Assembly: GCA_015178975.1 (NCBI GenBank)
Contig: WHVD01000069.1
Coordinates: 186,001-250,000 of the forward strand
Length of the DNA: 64,000 nt
DNA from: Hysterangium stoloniferum
Taxonomy: Eukaryota > Basidiomycota > Agaricomycetes > Hysterangiales > Hysterangiaceae
Reading direction: 5' to 3'
This document shows positions 58,753-64,000 of this stretch, piece by piece. The translations under genes were made by a program, and so were the position numbers. Every line of letters starts with the position of its first letter. Within the stretch, counting starts at the first letter, position 1. The notes under the pieces are model-generated. The model saw only the letters and a program-made list of their open reading frames with translations. It had not been told where the DNA came from and searched no databases.

Positions 58753-58972
58753 ATGCAACACGCTGACACTGTTCTTGTCAACGAGAGTGCTCCACAGTGC
58801 GCTCACTGCGGGTGGCGCGGAGCCCATGCTGACGGCAAGTAACTACCGTGCCACTCTGTCGTCACCGCTCATTGATTTTTTACAGACTGCCCATTCAACC
58901 CCGTCGGTCCTTTTACTGTGTATTTGACCATCTCAGCTTACCTGATTCCCGTGACAGAATAGGAAATATTAA
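58753..58972 (+). CDS. Small cysteine-rich protein, CxxC...H...C type, copy 1
   Basis: Proposed exons 58753-58834, 58886-58902 and 58958-58972, about 37 aa. The first intron uses a GC donor (GCAAGT), where copy 2 has a regular GTAAGT at the same place. The core is CAHCGWRGAHADDCPFNP, a C-X2-C-X5-H-X3-C arrangement that could bind zinc. If the 55-nt second intron is not removed the protein is slightly longer with a different tail; both copies share the same intron length and a matching N-x-K-x ending when spliced. I do not know the family. Confidence 0.55.
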
Positions 58973-59394
58973 CTCCCACCTCCCCATGACAGTTGGATGC
59001 GAGAGTCGCCGTCTGTGAGCCTGCCATCATACATTGCGGCTCCTCTGTTGACTAGAACATCTATGCAGCTTCGCCCCGCCCAGGAGTGAAATATTGCTAT
59101 CCTACATCCATTTAATCATGTTGTAAACTTACACCAGAGATCGATGCTTGTTGTCATGTAATTATGTCGCTGCTGCTATCGTTATTTTACTGGGCAATTA
59201 TGCTCCTGTCGCATGCCCCCCGTTCGTGGCCCAATGATCCGCATGCCATCATAGCACTTGAGGAAAGGATACTTATCGGACCGTACTTCCGAATGCAAGT
59301 GTGAAATGAGCAAAATCAAATAAGACAAAAAAAGAACCCATCCAACCAGTCACAGAAGCCCACAGAACTGCACGTAATACCAGGGGTAGATGTG

Positions 59395-59700
59395 TTGCCA
59401 GATAAGGCTCCTCGTTGTCACTCTCGTGCTGCAATTTACGCTGCAGGCGATGGTGGTATCACATGCGATAGCAAGGTCGGCTCAATGATGATTTCGAGAC
59501 GGCCGATGCATATGCACTGGCGAGACCCGTACCACTCGTGGGTGTCCTCCTCTTTAGTTCGTCCCGCTTCCAGAGATGAGCGCCAACTGAACATACTTAG
59601 GCTCTGGTCAGAATCGTCATACTGGACAGCACCGACGGCCTTCGCCGCTGATGATGATGATAGCCCTTCGAAGTGGAAAGTTAGCGTGGTGTGATGTAAT
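59395..59700 (-). pseudogene. Decayed partial copy of the enoyl-CoA hydratase
   Basis: Compared on the same strand with exons 3-4 of the intact gene: shared stretches include the gatgagcgcca exon boundary, ccttcgccg-tgatgatg (the TGEGR segment) and the part covering GVEII. Stops, indels and loss of the NGGAYGGG region show it is dead. The 5' exon region is displaced to about 61.7 kb. Confidence 0.7.
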
Positions 59701-61600
59701 ACCGATTTTTACAGCAGCGTTCTTGGCGCACCAGATATGGCCAGTAATTATATCTTCTGCATCAAGCAAATCAACTGAGTGATTAGACAAGAGATTGAGC
59801 CTTTATGGGTTCCTGGAGAAGTTGACAACTTTCGCTAAAGATGCCGGCCAGGGTCTGGACTGGAGTGATTTTCAGCTTTATAGGTGCTCCCGGGCCGCTT
59901 ATGTATGTTGTGAAGAGTACCAGTGAAGGGGATATAGATGCATGTCAGAAAAGATCACCAGCAACTTAACAGTTGGTTTTGCAATTCCACGAACTTTGAT
60001 AATGTAGTAAAGTGTAGGGAAGGAAACAGGTGGTGCCATGCACAATAGAAAACCAAAAATAAATAAATAATATTTAAATGGAATTGAGGCAGATCCAGAG
60101 ACACAAGAAACGATTCGGAGGAGGTTATGTCGATGGCCAAGCAAATATGGGGACCCCACGATCCTTCCATTGTGTTTCCCCCACATGTTCTAAACTCGGA
60201 ATTTCCAATGGTACGTCACAGTGAGCCAATAAACACCAGCTCCAATTAATTAATTATTAGAGTGATCCCTAGGTAATTGAAGTGGGGTTATCATATGTCA
60301 AGTAGAACGGTGGATCCCTTCGACTGTCAGCAACATAAATAGGAACAATACGATGACAATGCCCTTGCAAGGGCCCAGCAAATGGCCGGGTGGAGAATAA
60401 CAGAGTAAAGAAAGGTAATAATCTGCGTTTAATCCCGGCGGGACATGAGTGCTGATAGAACATGCAGTCATGATAAGTTAAGCCTACGACCAGTAGTCAA
60501 GGAGGTAACGCTCAATCTAGTGGCAGGGGTGGATGATGTCACATGCTAGGGCAACTTGAATGCCGCATGGTAGCATGCTATATCTACAAAGAACAAATAA
60601 CATACGTAACCGGGATCACTGATCCGCAGGATGAATAACAAGACAATGCAGCAGCTATTAATTGGATTCAATTGGACCAACGTGTGTCTACAGACTGGAT
60701 GCTAGCCTGAGCTCTGGCTTATATGTTTATCTAATATCACGCACTACCCCTGTCCTACACTGGCACAAATTGACTATGAAAATGTGACTCACCGAACTCG
60801 TTCGATTTGGGGACGAGTGTCACAGTGAGTTCCAAGGCGGTTGTGCGGCCAATGAGGACATTTCTTTCGAATGTAGCAGGGGGCGATAAGACTACCAACT
60901 TGAGAGGATCCAACCAGAAGGAATTGGCAATACTGCTGAGAGCGGGTGCCTTGGTAGGCGCGTGAAAGTATGGGCCAGGGGCCAATACACCTGTTGAAGC
61001 TCCGGTATTTTGAGGGACATATACAATTTCCTATAGTAAGCAAATAATGTGTGTCGTTAGCATGTCGTATAGGAGGTTTACAGAGCGAATCAGGATCCGA
61101 AGAAGCTTCAGGTTAGAGATGGTAAAAGTGGTGTGTCTTTTCTCGCAATAATAATTCAAGTCTATATACATGTAGGACAAGTCATAATCGAACATACTAG
61201 CTCATCCGGGAATATTCCTGTCTTAAAGCTTCCCAGCACAAAAAGGAACATAACGAAGTAGAACATGAAAGGAACAATGAGGGACGGCGAATTCGGACTA
61301 TGGTATCAACGTAGTTGGGTGAGAGATTGCCAAAGCCGCGAGATAACGATAATAAGATGAGAAGGCCAATTCAACGACAGAAAAATGTAGCGGATCCACA
61401 ACGACACCTGACTGTGATGCATGGCGGATTGTAGTGCCCAAGTCCGAGATGCGGTCAAGAGAAGAGACGACACTCCATTTCATAGACCTGTGAAAGCTCC
61501 GGTACACACGTTTGAATTGAGTTGCATACACGGGGGTGCGCTGCCGGCGCAACTAATATATGTATTACTATACGTAATCCGGTAGTGTTATGGCAAGCCT
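59701..61600 (-). other. Possible unknown multi-exon gene on the minus strand
   Basis: This interval separates the decayed hydratase exons from their old upstream region. Two segments look like coding exons: 61552-61299 (SFHRSMKWSVVSSLD, an even amino-acid mix), and about 61032-60796 (VLAPGPYFHAPTK, PLKLVVLSPPATFERN, ending at a GT donor at about 60795). Further downstream a hydrophobic segment occurs at about 60060-60000. I do not recognise the product and cannot build a complete gene. Confidence 0.3.
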
Positions 61601-61679
61601 GCTCGCACGATATCGGTCAAATACTGATCTATTCCAACAAGATCTCCCTTTACGCTTGTTCTCATACCCCTCGAGTTTA

Positions 61680-61910
61680 AGATTTGCTCAAAGCCCACAA
61701 TCCGAGCGACCGACAGATTGGCGCACACCCTGCCCCAAAAAGCTACACTTTGTAACTTTCCCGGGCCCAAAGTGTTGACTTCTTGACTAGCAACCATGAC
61801 GTCGTCGAAAATGGCCGCTAGAGATATCAAATTGGAAACTTGGCGCCATGTCTAGCATCCGAAATTGCTTTTTGGGATGCTTTTTTGGCCTGAAAGATCA
61901 CAAATACGGC
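61680..61910. repeat. Second copy of the hydratase upstream region
   Basis: Stretches such as gagcgaccgacagattggcg and tttttgg-cct align with 58005-58150 upstream of the intact hydratase, in the same orientation. Confidence 0.6.
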
Positions 61911-62484
61911 ATCACTTTCCAATCGCAGCCCGGACCGAGGAACATACCAAGGAAAAGTGACCGAAAGTGTTTCATCTCACAAGGCTCCATTATATGGCTG
62001 TAGTTCTCCCAAAGAGATTTCTCCATCCGAACTTGGTACTAGTTTTAAATTTGCAGAAGAAAGACATCAGCGACAACGGTCAACAACTGGGACACGCCAT
62101 CTCAAGACTGCCTCAACTGGGAAACTCCATCTTGAAACTGCCTCTTCCCTGTTTGACCTAAGCTTTGTCACCACATGTCACAGTGGTGTTTTTCCTGCGG
62201 AACATGAGAGCAGGTCAATGTATGGTTGGCTAGTTTTCCGGCCCCTTCATCGATCGAGCACACGTCCCACACCACTCCCGATATTGACGCAACTAAGCAA
62301 CATGATCAAGCCTATTGTGCCACGGAAACTTAATAATTTGAATCATTCAGGCGTTTCTTGAAAAGGAAGGTGGCGTGTGCCGCTATCTTTGGACTTGGGC
62401 TCCATCTACGCATTCAGTTCTCACCTCGCGGCAGCATAAGCCCTCCCGTGACCCAGCGTCGTGGACCACCACGCCTTATACCGA

Positions 62485-62520
62485 GGCGGAATTCGAAAAT
62501 ACTGTGGCATAAATACCAGC
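62485..62520 (+). promoter_or_regulatory. Conserved core promoter of small gene, copy 2
   Basis: gcggaattcgaaa and cataaatacc (62508-62517) match the same elements before copy 1, 105 bp ahead of the ATG. Confidence 0.6.
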
Positions 62521-62612
62521 TAGGAATCTGCCTTGTGTCTTCAGTGTGAGCCTCAGTACTACCTTTACTCCCACTTACTCCCCCAGCATTTTCAAACCCC
62601 TTCCAATCAATC

Positions 62613-62834
62613 ATGCAACACGTTGAAGTTGTTCTTGTCGATAAGAGCACCGCAGAATGTACTCACTGCGGGTACCGCGGAGCCCATGCTGAGGGTAAGT
62701 AACTATCGCGCCACTCTGTCCTCACTACTCAATCGTTTTTTTTTCAGACTGCCCATTCAACCCCGTCGGTCCTTTCATTTTATAGTTCATTACTTCAACT
62801 TACCTGATTTCCTTGACAGAATCTGAAGCGCTGA
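62613..62834 (+). CDS. Small cysteine-rich protein, CxxC...H...C type, copy 2
   Basis: Proposed exons 62613-62694, 62748-62764 and 62820-62834, about 37 aa. The first intron has a consensus GTAAGT donor and a T-rich acceptor. The core CTHCGYRGAHAEDCPFNP keeps every Cys and the His of copy 1, while the N-terminal third (after MQH) has changed at many positions, which suggests the cysteine module is under selection. No signal peptide is visible, so it is probably intracellular. Confidence 0.55.
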
Positions 62835-64000
62835 GTCTCGTCTTACTGCGAGAGCTGGATGCGAGAATCGTCGTTCGTGAGCAGTCTGCCGTTAGCATTA
62901 CCGCATGTGGCTCAGCCTTTTACTAGATTATCTATTCTCCGTTTCGCACCTTTGCTCGCCCCCGGAGTGAAGTATTGCTATCCTACATCCATGCGCAGTC
63001 GTTATGTAAACTTTATGCCAGAGATCGAGTTTTATTATCATGTCGTTGTTGCTATGTCGCTGAGAAATTATATTTGTGTTTCTGACCCCCTCTTCGCGAC
63101 GTGATGAGCCCCGCTCCGAGTCCGCCGTACTCATTGAGGAAACTCGGTACTCTGTAGGACCGTAGTTCCGAATGGCGTGTTCTAATGACAAATAGCAAGT
63201 GCAGCCTGCAGTAACAAAAGCTCACAGATCACACTATATGACTGACGTCATCGCCGAGATAACAGTGATATCGAATCCTCTCACTTTAATCCACGTGCGT
63301 GAAGCTACGACACGGCCTCAGGCTTTAAGTTGTGATGTGTAAAAATAAAACAAGCCGGGATTGATACGCATTTTTCGGGGCCTGTTATATCTGGTATAAA
63401 TCAATGGTTGCTACTACCTAATGCATGACAGAGGGTCGTGTGAGCCGAGATCATCCTTTTTGGGACAAATGGAAGGAGAAGCTGGCAGAATTAGCCAAAG
63501 TCGATCGGTGAGACGCAAGCAGGATCGGGAGATGGAATCAAGTGGGGACATGCATGCATATCTGTGATAAAGTATAACGATATCTTGGCCATGATGGCTC
63601 GAGATTAGGAGAGCTGTGAACGTGGTTATCATGCTAATCTTGGTTTCTCGAGCCCCCCATTGTTCCTTATCCATTGATTGTCATCGATTACGAGCTTATC
63701 CCCAAAGGAAAAAAATGTGATCAGGAGGGGGTACCGATGTGGAATATGTGGGTCATGTGAGCCAAGACCGGAACTAGATGCCGAGTGGGTGGTGCGCAGC
63801 GCGGCACAGCACCGCCAGGATGCCGTAATGCCATAGTACCGGCGGTGTCTGGTGCGAGATGAGATGTCTTGGGAAATCGGGCGAAGCAATATTATTGCCA
63901 TGAATAGATAGATGGTGGTAATCCATTACAATGTATATCTCATCCTCATATACCTAGTAACCCCTTTATCAATATCCGGTCAAGCGTCCCCAGGTGGTTT
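62835..64000. other. End of window, no supported gene
   Basis: The first 330 bp (to about 63165) are a diverged copy of 58973-59300, completing the second segmental-duplication block. After about 63200 I see nothing recognisable. Confidence 0.5.

Overview
This is a stretch of a filamentous basidiomycete genome, most likely an Agaricomycete. The grounds are split genes with many very short exons and 45-60 nt introns, Ty3/gypsy chromoviruses with a C-terminal chromodomain, a Crypton/DIRS-type tyrosine recombinase relic, and LigE/etherase-type glutathione S-transferases (GSTs) whose N-terminal W-S-P-N-T-W motif is typical of that clade. All calls were made by reading the sequence; no database search was run.

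Layout. (1) 1-23.5 kb is a nested graveyard of mobile elements. It starts with a long, mutated chromovirus on the minus strand (1-10226, its 3' LTR lies outside the window). Next comes an LTR of another family (10985-11886), then a Tc1-like element with 198-bp terminal inverted repeats (11897-21684). The Tc1 element was hit twice: by a solo LTR (12379-13057, target duplication ggtat) and by a 1.26-kb solo-LTR-like element (13242-20828, target duplication cagac). The second insert itself carries a nearly intact chromovirus (13474-19798, 371-bp LTRs, target duplication ggttc). A second copy of the 10985 LTR family (21788-22535) and a decayed tyrosine recombinase follow. (2) 23.6-48.1 kb is an array of ten GST genes, all on the plus strand with the same three-exon structure. 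Eight are intact and two are pseudogenes. An inverted 2-oxoglutarate/Fe(II) dioxygenase gene (25683-27251) and a four-copy tandem array of intron-containing tRNA-Lys(CTT) genes (40616-41871) lie inside it. Much of the array grew by duplication of a two-gene unit whose spacers carry relics of a LINE-type reverse transcriptase zinc finger. (3) 48.2-52.1 kb holds two conserved genes: a mannose-6-phosphate-receptor-domain membrane protein and the complex I 49-kDa subunit NDUFS2. The latter has 15 exons, one of which appears to be only 2 nt long. (4) 52.1-56.6 kb is gene-poor to my eye. (5) 56.6-64 kb contains a peroxisome-type enoyl-CoA hydratase/isomerase gene (minus) next to a tiny cysteine-rich gene (plus). 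This block was duplicated; in the second copy the hydratase is decayed while the small gene survives.

How the genes relate. The GST array with an embedded dioxygenase resembles a detoxification or aromatic-compound locus, but no substrate can be read from sequence. The exon models of the dioxygenase, M6P-receptor-like, NDUFS2 and hydratase genes all keep a single open frame through every proposed junction, which is good internal support. The regions between and after them have no recognised coding content and are described as such.
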